Shown piece after piece: positions 24,429 to 34,235 of a stretch of DNA of 64,000 bases. Both the position numbers and the translations under genes were made by a program. Every line of letters starts with the position of its first letter. Position 1 is the first letter of the stretch. This DNA comes from Usnea hakonensis (taxonomy: Eukaryota > Ascomycota > Lecanoromycetes > Lecanorales > Parmeliaceae). The DNA lies in NCBI GenBank assembly GCA_013423325.1, contig BLJB01000073.1:1-64000 (forward strand). The letters are read 5' to 3'. The notes under the pieces are model-generated. The model did no database searches. It was not told the origin of the DNA and saw only the letters and a list, made by a program, of their open reading frames with translations.

Positions 24429-27400
24429 ATGTGAGTGCATCTAAAGCTGATATGCCGATAGTCTTGACTTACGAATTTTCACTTGCAGGTGTAAGTTTGC
24501 TAAGCATTGCATGTCTCCCAGTCGCTGTACCAAGCTGACTGACCGCTCCCAAGCCAAAATCGATAAGCTCGGCATCACTGGGTATGAATGTGTGTTGTAA
24601 CTTTCAGTTCGTCCCTCTTCTGACCCCTTCCAGAGTCCGATCCTTTGACAATGGCCGCCGAGAGACTATTCAATTTTATACTCCCTTGAGTCTGATTGTT
24701 GGCCAAAATGGATCAGGAAAGACGGTACGGACATTTCTCACATCGTTGATGAGTCTATTGACTCGATTCTTAGACTATCATCGAGTGTCTCAAATATGCT
24801 ACGACAGGGGATCTTCCCCCGAACAGCAAAGGAGGGGCTTTCATACATGATCCGAAGGTACGCTACTGTGGTCTTACACTCCAAATACACGCTCACAAGC
24901 TTGTAGCTATCCCAACAGAAGGATGTTCTTGCAAAGGTCGGAATGTCGTTCGAAGACACTGCAGGAAACAGGATGACAGTCAACAGAAGCATATCGCTCA
25001 CAGTGAAAAAGAACACTCGGCAGCAAAAGACACTGGAATGCAATCTCGTAGTTGTCAAGAACGGCGAGAGGACTGTAGTGTCTTCACGGGTCGCGGAGCT
25101 AGATAAGATCATGCCTCAGAACCTCGGTGTCTCGAAAGCGATTCTGGACTCTGTCATTTTCTGTCACCAAGATGACAGTCTGTGGCCAATGAGCGAACCC
25201 TCCGTGCTCAAAAAGAAATTCGATGAGATCTTCGAAGCACTCAAGTACACGAAAGCCATTGACAACATCAAGGCGCAGCGGAAAACGCAGACCGAAGCTT
25301 TAAAGGTCTTGAAGAACACGGAACAGTTCACCAAATCAATCAAGGACAAGGCTGATAAAGCCGATAAACGGAGGAACGCACTGATTATGGAGATCCAAAT
25401 TCTGAAAGAAGAGATCGCAGAACTACAGAAAAAGGCAAACCAGGCCGAGGAAAAATGGAGTGAAGCAACAAATAAGGGCGCACAGTACACAAGCGTCATC
25501 ACGAACTTGGAGAATTGTCTCAAACAAGAGGTTTGGCTCCAGACGACCGTGCAAGAATTGGGTAACGATCTCAAAGAGCAGCGCAAAGAATCTGATGAAT
25601 GGCTACAATCTGAGCTTGATCAATACGCAGAACGTGTGGCTGCTCATGAAAAGCAAGAGAGGCAACAAAGACAGGAGTACGAAAAGCTCACGCGGAAGAG
25701 TATTGAGGTTAAGGACCAATTGCGCAGAAAGGAGGTCGAGGCTGGCAAGTGCCAGCAACAGCAATCGAATCACGAAGACCAAATCAAGAAGCGCAAGATT
25801 CTGATTCAGAAGATTGCAAGCGATCACAAAATCCGAGGATACGAAAGATATCTTGATGAGGAGCATGTGAATGAGTATATGGAGAGACTCTCGAACATGT
25901 CAAGGGACCAAAACGGCGCGGTGGAAAAAGCGCGTCATGATAAAGAAAGCGAAAAGCGAAAGGGCCAGGACGTTATTTCTCAACTGGGCGGACAGCGATC
26001 GGCGCTCATCGAAAACAAAAAGTTTGCCAAGCAGCAGTCTGCTAATAATAAACGCAAGATTGAGTCTCTCGAATCAGACCTCCACCAAAATGAAACTGAC
26101 GAGGGCGGAAAAGCCATACTTGAAGATAAAGTCAGGGACCTCGAGATCCGACTCCGCAAATCCAGAGACAATTTCAAAAAGGGCTCCTGGGACAGCAAGC
26201 TGCAGGAATGTAACATGCAATTACAGATAGTGAAGGACGAGACTGCGAATTTGCAGAGAGATCTCGCTCAAGTGTCCAAGCAAGCAGAAGGCCGGGCGGA
26301 ATTGAACGTTGCGAAAAAAGAGGCTGCAGATTGCAAAAGAAACCTGGAGAAAATGAGAGGTGTTTACGGCGAAAGACTAGAAGCTATCCTGGGACACGAT
26401 TGGCAGCCATCAAGTGTTGAGGCCGACTTCCGGAAGGTAAATGATCTGAGATCTAGCTTGGTGGCAGACGCCGAGCGAGAACGCGAAAAAGTACTTCGCC
26501 GCTTAGAGCAAGTGGATTTCAAGTTCAGTCGCGCGCGTTCTGACAGAAGCAAAGACGAAAGAGAGTTGGCTGTCTGCGTCCAGAAATTGAGCCATGACAT
26601 CGAAGGTGAACCTGAAGACTATCCTAACACGCTCCGGGGAATTCAGAAGGATCGAGACACCCTCAAAGCAGATATCGACAATTATGAGAACGAGCATAAG
26701 TACTTTACAGATGGCATTGCCTTGGCTCGCAAGGAGCACAAATGCAAATTATGCTTGCGGAGTTTCCAATCTAGCGAACAGATGGACTTTGTATCCAGAT
26801 TGGAGAAGAAGATTGCCAAGCAGACCATTGTCCAGATCCGCCAGGAATTGAGCATCCTTGAAGATGATCTGCGGAAAACCAAGGACGCTGGCCCGAGCTA
26901 CGATAGCTGGATACGAATCTCACAGGAGGAGCTTCCAAATAGACTGGCCGAGGAGAAACGACTAGGACTAGAACGCGAGACTGTCCTCCGCGAGAACGAG
27001 GAGCATGACAAGGTCGTGGAGGACCTGGTGGAGTCAAGAAAAGATTTAGAGTCGCTTGCAACTCCCATTAAGAACATCGGCGATTACGCTAAAGATCTGA
27101 TCAAGTACTCTAGACGAGTTCAAGAGCTTACTACAGAGCAAAAGGATACCGGAATCTCTCGTACGCCAGATGAGATACAGGAACAGTTACAAATACTTGG
27201 CAGCAAGTCTCAGGACAAAACGAACAGTATCCAAAAACTCGAGGCTGAAGAGAAGCGCCATCGCTTGCAGATCAGCGCTTTCGAAGTAGAATTAAGCAAG
27301 GCGGAAAGCACCTTGTCCAGTGCTCAACATGAGCTTGATATAAAGGCAGGAATCTCCAAGCATATCGAAGATCTTAGAAGAGCGAATGGAGAGTTTCGCG

Positions 27401-28722
27401 ATCAGATCGAAGCATGGGATGCTGAGTTATTAAATTTAGCACCCAAGATCGAGATGGAGGAGACCAAACTTGACGACATAGAGCAGCGTGGCTCAGACAA
27501 GGAGAGACATCTACGGCAAGAGGCCACGAAATTATCAGAGAACCTCCATCAGCTTAGGCTCGCCAACCAAAACATTGATGATTATGCTCAAGGGGGTGGC
27601 CCTACGAAATTGGAGCAATGTCAGAGAGAGATCGAGAGTGCCCAAAGAGACCAAGACACTGTCGAGGAGGAAATGAGGCGCGTCACTAAATTGGTCAATA
27701 AGATTCAAAAGGAATTGACCAGCCATGATGCGAACAAACGTACCATCGCTGATAACATCAAGTATCGCCGAAACTTACGGGAGTTGCAAGGCATCAAAAA
27801 CGATATAGCTCAATTAAGAGAACAGAATGCCGAAGCTGATCAGAGTCACTGGGTGAAGGAGTCAAAATATTGGGACTCCCAACGTGACATTTTCAAGACG
27901 GATAAGACTAGCAAGCTGGCTTCTTCAAGAGCGAAAGACGATGAGCTGGCGAGATTGAATGGGGAATGGGATACCGATTACAAGGATGCGGCTTTGAAGT
28001 TCAAGAGAGCTCATATCGAGGTGGAGGTAAGTAGGAGTCCGGACAAGGAGATGGAGTTCTCGCAAGGCCGATGTCTAATTCTCTGCTAGACGACCAAAGC
28101 CGCTGTAGAAGACTTGGGACGTTATGCAGGTGCCTTGGACAAGTGAGTCCGTTCGGACCGCAAATCCGTTCAGTTTTTAAGCTAATATGTACACAGAGCG
28201 ATTATGAAGTACCATAGTATTAAGATGGAAGAAATCAATGGTATCATCGAAGAGCTTTGGAAGAAAACTTATCAGGGGACAGATGTGGATACTATCGTTA
28301 TTCGGTCAGATAATGAAGGAGCTAGAGGCAATCAGTCGTACAATTATCGGGTACAAATGATCAAGCAAGACGCGGACATGGACATGCGAGGGCGGTGTAG
28401 CGCTGGTCAAAAGGTGCTGGCGAGCATCATCATTCGCTTGGCGCTCGCGGAATGCTTCGGAGTGAATTGCGGCATCATTGCTCTCGACGAACCGACAACA
28501 AACTTGGATAGGGACAACATTCATTCACTGGCCACATCACTTCACGATATCATCGAGAATCGACGGCATCAGTCGAATTTTCAGTTGATCGTCATCACCC
28601 ATGACGAGGAGTTCCTAAAATTAATGAAGTGCCCTGACTTCACCGATTACTATTGGCGTATTTCAAAGGACGGCAAAGAAAAGTCGGTCATTACGAGGCA
28701 GCAGATTGCAGAGGTCATGTAA
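24429..28722 (+). CDS. rad50: DNA repair ATPase RAD50
   Basis: Eight exons: 24429-24430, 24489-24490, 24554-24581, 24634-24724, 24774-24857, 24907-28026, 28090-28142, 28197-28722; 1301 residues, the normal RAD50 length. The start MSKIDKL needs a two-base exon (GT) between a 58-base and a 63-base intron; both have strong donors (GTGAGT, GTAAGT), branch points and acceptors. A simpler model starts at the ATG at 24511 and adds 15 unconserved residues. Walker A GQNGSGKT (about 34-41) is followed by [20 protein letters not shown]. Long coiled coils flank the zinc hook CKLC (about 682-685). The ABC signature [20 protein letters not shown] (about 1192-1211) and Walker [13 protein letters not shown] (about 1221-1232) are intact. 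It acts with MRE11 and NBS1/XRS2 in the nucleus to tether and process DNA breaks. Confidence 0.96.
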
Positions 28723-29295
28723 AGAGGGAAGATGCTTTTTAGATTATACTTAGCTTCCTGTATGTATGATTAGGTAGCTGCCCCTTGCCCGAACAGCAAT
28801 AGCTACTCTACAATCATTGACACTCAGAGAAGTACTTTGAGCCGACAACTGAAACGACTCATCCTCATTACTATCCTGCTGAATATCCGAGTACTCCAAG
28901 CATGGGGATTTGACGTTCAGCCTTGGGTCACAAGGAAGCATTGAGATGTTAGCTGCAAGCGAATAGCAGCACAAGCTCGTCACGACGCTTATCTCGCTCT
29001 TCCGAGGATACCAGACCTCGATGCCTCTTGTGATTCGAATAGCTAACTTTTTTATCGGGATCCTGAAGCTGGATCAGCTGCTCTGACCATTTTGCGGGCT
29101 TCTCGGTCACGCATTTTCATCGTAGTACCCAAAGCCAGAGCCAGCGATCTCGGCTTGCCGTCATCGGCTCCCATTCGCATATCATTGAAATATCGCATAT
29201 GCTTAGTGACAAAGGGCTTGCACAGATCTCGTCTCCACGAGATTCTCCTTCAGCGTCACGATTCTCCGTGCTGAAACAAGGAGCGCACTATAATC
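28723..29295. other. Intergenic between convergent RAD50 and Maf-like genes
   Basis: 3' flanks. Short frames on both strands (28750-28983 minus, 29092-29274 plus) show no domain or codon pattern worth calling. Confidence 0.5.
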
Positions 29296-30138
29296 TTACT
29301 CGTCCGAGTCGTCGTCCAAATTTTCTTCATTTTCGCCCAGGACCTTCTCAATCAACCCCAGCGTCGCTCTCAACGGCAAACCCACGACATTGTCCCAGCT
29401 GCCCTCAATTCTCTCCACCAAAATGGCGCCGATTCCTTGGATTGCATAACCACCCGCCTTATCCACCCCTTCTCTGGTCCGCACATAGGCCAACAGGACT
29501 TCGTCGCTAATATCGCGTCCGAATCTCACCGTCGTCTCTTCCACTGTGCTTTCTGTGGCGTATCCCGGATGTCGCGCGTCGGTCAACGGTGACATGGCCA
29601 CCACTGCCGTAAAGACCCGATGAGCGCCGGTATTTCTCAGCATCTTGAGCATGGCGATGTGATCGGCCTCGGACCGCGGTTTCTCTAGAATTTGACCCGA
29701 AAGAGAAACAACGATTGTATCTGCAGCAAGAACGACCGCTGGCTCCCCAAGCTCGACGTTGTCGACTTCAGACGAGTAGACGTGCGTTGCCTTTTGGGTC
29801 GCGGTCTGGAGTACATATTCAAAGGGGGCGAGGGACTTTGGGAGGTCTTCAGGGAGGGTCGAGGGCTTGATTTCGAGCTTGGTGAGACCGATCTAAGACC
29901 GTCAGCCCCGTGTGAAAGGCATCTGTGGAAGAAGGACAACCTGAGCTAGCAGCTGCTTTCGCCGTGGAGATGCAGAGGCGAGAATGACCCTCTTGTCACG
30001 AAGGGAATTTATTAGAGGGAGATTCAGGGGGAGAGGGAGCCGTGAAGCCGGTGGTGGTTTTGCAAGTGCAGGCTGGGCGGCAGTCTCATAGCTCGGTGGC
30101 GGCTCTGCAGGTGCAGGCATATGTTTTATATCGGTCAT
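29296..30138 (-). CDS. Maf-like nucleoside-triphosphate pyrophosphatase
   Basis: Exons 30138-29941 and 29892-29296, 264 residues, one 48-base intron. The first ATG in frame is at 30138 (AAAATGACC context); a TTG further up is not a start. The N-terminal ~45 residues are a Pro/Ala-rich extension with a PPSY motif. The Maf domain then begins with RVILASASPRRKQLL, the nucleotide-binding signature, and contains VVLAADTIV (catalytic Asp), KPRSEADHIAMLKML, HRVFTAV and GGYAIQGIGAILVERIEGSWDNVVGLPL. Maf/ASMTL-type enzymes hydrolyse non-canonical or modified nucleotides (dTTP/UTP-type or m7GTP) to monophosphates in the cytosol as house-cleaning. Which substrate this one prefers cannot be read from the sequence. 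Confidence 0.93.
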
Positions 30139-30689
30139 TTTGTAATTCAATCAAGCAATTGACACTCTCTTATTATTGACTATCAAACGGCTTTTCCTGA
30201 TGTCTTGTAGCAGCGGCACGGAGTACTTTACGTAAAAATACCAAAGTAAAATATTTATTACTTTACTAGGTGTAGACCTTAAGTACTTACTTTACTTTAG
30301 ATTGGCAAGATTAGATAGTTGACCCCTGCAGCAATCTCTCCCGCGCGCAGCCCGCGCACACCAACTTTCCCCTGGGAGCAGATCACACAAGTACTTCGTA
30401 TGCGCTGAATAACCTGACCTTCCCATTTCTCATCTGGTATATCTGATTGGCACGTTTAGTATTTATAAATATATTTCATAACTTAATCGAATTGAATTGA
30501 AAGAGGAATTGCGTGACAGCGCCTTTAGTTACTTGACCGCATATATGTGCCGTGTGCAACTCATGACGTTGCCCAGTTGACTAGCTTACAGAACTTCATC
30601 ATAAGTCTTTTTTCATTCCCAGACACACATTGTTTCTTTTCCCACAGCTCTGTAGTTCAGTATCTTCATTAGTAAAATCGTTGCCCAAC
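30139..30689. other. Divergent Maf / reductase promoter with AT-rich palindromic insert
   Basis: At 30221-30300 there is an AT-rich stretch with repeated TACTTTAC/GTAAAG words and an inverted repeat AAAGTAA...TTACTTT. A similar sequence (AAGTAC-TTACTTTA) occurs at about 33905-33930. The rest looks like promoter DNA. Confidence 0.45.
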
Positions 30690-32012
30690 ATGGTACAGAA
30701 CAAGGGTCTCATTTTCAAGTCAGTCCCAACAGACTGGCCAGTGGAAGGCAAGGACTTGACAATCGAGGACCGAGGCTTTGATCTCGACGCCGAGCCAGAC
30801 AAGAATGGAATCACAATAAAAACATATTACGTTTCCTTTGACCCGTACGAACATTTTGGACCTTACACTTCCTTTTTGTTAATGAAGCTGAGTCGCAAGA
30901 CTTGTTTTGGGAGCAAGAAGAATTCTCTTCTTCCGACGCCCATCTTGCAACTTCATTCACTACCTCTAGTAGGCAATGCTGACTCCCAAATTGCGTAGGT
31001 ATCAGCGGGGTCGTATGCGTGCTCCCGAAGTGACATCGCACTCCCCGCCCTTCGCGCTGGGGAAGCCCATTACCAACTCGGCAGTGTCCAAAGTGCTGAA
31101 GTCTAACAGTTCGAAATTCAAGGAGGGCGATATTGTGACGGGGACTCTTCCGACAGAAGAATACTCGAGCATCTCTGGGGAAGTTGCAACCAATATGATT
31201 AGAAAATTAGACAATCCGTACAATCTCGACCCCAAACTCTTTGTTGGCGCCCTCGGCATGCCCGGCCTGACGGCGTATTCATCTTTCTACGCAATTGGGG
31301 AACCGAAGAAGGGGGAGACCATCTTCATTTCCGCTGCCAGTGGAGCTGTTGGGCAAGTTGTTGGGCAACTTGCAAAGCATGAGGGATTGAAAGTGATTGG
31401 TAGTGTAGGCAGTGATGACAAGTTGGACTTCGTTAAAAAAGAGCTCAATTTCGACGATGGTTTCAATTATAAGAAAGAAAAGCCTAGCGATGCTTTGAGG
31501 CGATTAGCACCCAAAGGGATTGACATATATTTTGAGAATGTTGGGGGCGAGCAACTAGACGCTGCTATTGCGGCAATGAACAACTTCGGTCGTATCAGTG
31601 AGTATAGCAACCTGCTTAGCCTTTCACCCTTCGACTGACTTACTGTCCGGAAAGTTGCCTGCGGTATGGTTTCGCAATATAACATCTCAGACCCTGATAA
31701 GAGATACGGAGTAAAGAATATCGGAGCGGTAGTGGGTAAGCGCATAAGGATGCAGGGCTTCATCGTTGGCGACTCGAACATGGGCCCCAAGTATGCCTCA
31801 GATCACCATAAGAACGTCGCCAAGTGGATCTCGGAAGGGACGTTCAAAGCACAGCAGAGCATAACAGTGGGTATTGATAACGCCATCAAGGGTTTGCTGG
31901 GTATGTTGAAGGGTGACAATTTTGGCAAGTCTGTCTTAACGATTGAGGATATGAACGTGAGTTCGAACTTTGAACCTCGTCAGATAGGAAAAAAGGCTTA
32001 CAATTTTAGTGA
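30690..32012 (+). CDS. NADP-dependent medium-chain oxidoreductase (LTB4 dehydrogenase / RED1-like)
   Basis: Exons 30690-30844, 30999-31597, 31655-31956 and a stop codon at 32010-32012 after a last intron; 352 residues, matching the family's ~345-350. MVQNKGLIFKSVPTDWPVEGKDL opens the protein; DPYQRGRM spans the first splice. The Rossmann NADP loop is ISAASGAVGQVVGQLAK, followed by KVIGSVGSDDKLDFVKKELNFDDGFNYKKE. DIYFENVGGEQLDAAIAAMN and GRIIACGMVSQYN spans the second splice. Such enzymes reduce alpha,beta-unsaturated carbonyls in the cytosol; the substrate is unknown. If the last intron (donor GTGAGT at 31957) is retained, the frame runs on to 32130 and gives 409 residues with an unconserved tail that overlaps the neighbouring gene by 21 bases; I prefer the spliced form. 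Confidence 0.88.
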
Positions 32013-32109
32013 GAATGGGGCCAGTGTTTTAGACTTTGGCAGTGGAATAGATAAAAGAACTCGTTCTGCGCTCTGTACTGAAGAAGCTCCGAATGCTAGT
32101 TTCTGGGAT

Positions 32110-33828
32110 CTACAGGTACTCGGCATTTAGGGTCCTGATCAGCTCCTTACATTGATCTAATTGGAGCTGAACACCTGGAGTCAAGCCCCTAATCCTTGTA
32201 CCAACACCTCTGTCTTTTTGAACAGGAGCTTGCGACCCTGGCTTTATCCTTTCAATGGCATCCCATGTCTTTCGTAAATTCGGCTGAGCAGAGACGTCGA
32301 TATCCACAGTTGGCTGCCCTTCTTCCATCTTTTTGCCAGCAATGTTTCTCTCTCCGAATATGCAAATCATATTATAACCTTTCTCCTTAGCCCGAGCAAG
32401 CTTTTGAGCTATTGAATCACCACTGTCATCGATGTCAACCATGTAAGTGGGTCGGTACATTTCCCTTGGCAAATCTCCACGCGCCATATAAGAAAATTCG
32501 TTCTTCAGCTTTGCCGCGAATTCAACAATGTGGGCGTTATCAGTGACAGTCAGGATCATGATTTGACGAGGACTGAGCCAAAATGGTAGTTGACCGCGAT
32601 AATGCTCGAGGAGGAGAGCCATGAACCGTTCTATAGACCCAAGCACAGCTCGATGGATCATTACTGGTGTGACGGTACCCATAGTCTGCCGCGAAATCGG
32701 GTCAGAAGGCTCATTCTTGGCTTCCAGCTCGGGTGCTGGCGTCTCATAGCCCAGGTCGAATCGTTTTGGCAACTGGAAATCCAACTGGATCGTAGCCGTC
32801 TGATGGTTTTTCCTGTCGCTGTCTTGTACAATAACATCAATTTTTGGCCCATAGAAGGCACCATCTCCACGGTTGGTCTTCCAGAGCTTTCCACTAGCGT
32901 CCAAAGCCTCCTTCAACTGATCCTCAGCTCTGTCCCATTCATCCAAAGTGCCCATATAACTTTTCTCTGGTCTTGTGCTTAGCACGAGCGCGTAGTCCTC
33001 AAAACCCAATGTCTCATAGACTAAGCGCACAAAATCCAAAGATTTTACAATTTCATCCTTGACTTGACTTGGCCTACAGAATATATGTCCATCATCTTGG
33101 TGGAATCGCCGGACCCTAGTAAGTCCACTTAAAGATCCAGATAACTCGTTCCGATGCAAAGGACTGAAATCAGCATAGCGAATTGGTAAATCCCTGTAGC
33201 TCCTGCGTTGGCTTTGGAAGAGCAGGCAATGCCCGGGACAATTCATGGGTTTGAGGCCGAATCCCTCTGGCTCAGTAGCTTCATTGGGGTGTTCTTGGCG
33301 TTGCATCCGCCCTTGGATGAAATGAACCGGTGCAGCTGCAGGGCGCTGTAACGGATTTCCAGTCACCATAAACATGTCATCTTTGTAATTTGCCCAATGA
33401 CCGGATTGCTCCCAGAGGGACTGTTTATACATCGTTGGCGTAAGCACCTCACGAAAGCCGAAAGCCGGATACTGCGCACGGAGGAAAGCGGTGAGTTTAT
33501 TGAAAATATGCGTGCCGTCCGGTTGGAAGAAGGGCGCGCCAGGACTGGAAGGGTGTACGGTGAAGAGAGATTGAGCTTTGCCAATCGTACGGTGATCTGA
33601 GCCACGATCCTCCTCACCATTCTCACGACGACGGCTGGATTTTCCCCTTTGGCCAACTGTGTACCCTTTCGATCCTTGTGGAGCGTGCAGGGGAGCTGTC
33701 GAGGAGAAATGGACACGAGCACTGCACGAACAGCTGCGGCAAGGTATAAGGGACAAGCTCTTTAAGGAGATAGAAGTCCATACTGATGGAGGTTTCTGTA
33801 CGGGCCACAAGAGCCGTGCAGGTCTCAT
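32110..33828 (-). CDS. MST1: Mitochondrial threonyl-tRNA synthetase
   Basis: A single exon of 572 codons. The first ~75 residues are rich in Arg, Ser and Leu with few acids (MRPARLLWPVQKPPSVW...), typical of a mitochondrial presequence. The class II catalytic core follows directly: GFREVLTPTMY (motif 1), NCPGHC with the zinc-binding Cys, RVRRFHQDDGHIF (motif 2), DGAFYGPKIDV, and TPVMIHRAVLGSIERF (motif 3). The C-terminal anticodon-binding domain starts at LSPRQIMILTVTDNAH. The TGS and editing domains of cytosolic ThrRS are absent, as in yeast Mst1. It charges mitochondrial tRNA-Thr. It converges on the reductase gene with under 100 bases between stop codons in the preferred models. Confidence 0.95.
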   Translation of the reverse strand: MRPARLLWPVQKPPSVWTSISLKSLSLIPCRSCSCSARVHFSSTAPLHAPQGSKGYTVGQRGKSSRRRENGEEDRGSDHRTIGKAQSLFTVHPSSPGAPFFQPDGTHIFNKLTAFLRAQYPAFGFREVLTPTMYKQSLWEQSGHWANYKDDMFMVTGNPLQRPAAAPVHFIQGRMQRQEHPNEATEPEGFGLKPMNCPGHCLLFQSQRRSYRDLPIRYADFSPLHRNELSGSLSGLTRVRRFHQDDGHIFCRPSQVKDEIVKSLDFVRLVYETLGFEDYALVLSTRPEKSYMGTLDEWDRAEDQLKEALDASGKLWKTNRGDGAFYGPKIDVIVQDSDRKNHQTATIQLDFQLPKRFDLGYETPAPELEAKNEPSDPISRQTMGTVTPVMIHRAVLGSIERFMALLLEHYRGQLPFWLSPRQIMILTVTDNAHIVEFAAKLKNEFSYMARGDLPREMYRPTYMVDIDDSGDSIAQKLARAKEKGYNMICIFGERNIAGKKMEEGQPTVDIDVSAQPNLRKTWDAIERIKPGSQAPVQKDRGVGTRIRGLTPGVQLQLDQCKELIRTLNAEYL

Positions 33829-34235
33829 TAATTATGTCCTCAACCGTGAGACTAGTACTTAGACGAGCAAAGATGTGAATTGGTGAGGGTAAATAAAGAA
33901 AGAAAGGTAAGTACCTTACTTTATTTTACTCTGAGGATTTGGAGCGCGCTTCGCCAAGCATTCAAGGCCAATCATTTTTGCCTAGTCCACGTCACAGAGG
34001 AACGCGAAGTCGTACTCCGTATTCCTACTTGTGTTATCATGTCTTCTTCCTTTCCTTCTTCTGCTTCTTCTTTTACTTCTCTTTCTGCTTTTGCTTCGTG
34101 TGATCTTTTGCCAACATTAAATCGTATGACTCAATGACCAGCCTCCAGTGAGACATCCCCTTCACACTTCTCCAACTAGGCAGCAATACTACCCACCTTA
34201 CTGTACAGAGAAGATCTATCTGGAGTTGCGCTACA
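33829..34235. other. Divergent promoter with inverted repeat and pyrimidine tract
   Basis: At about 33888-33930 GTAAATAAAG and CTTTATTTTAC form an imperfect inverted repeat around GGTAAGTACC. A pyrimidine-rich tract (TCTTC-type) covers about 34040-34100. Neither is coding; a frame at 33880-34137 is low-complexity Ser/Phe. Confidence 0.45.

Noticed and set aside
28750..29274. Short frames downstream of RAD50
   Set aside because: No conserved block, no splice support, and they lie in convergent 3' flanks.
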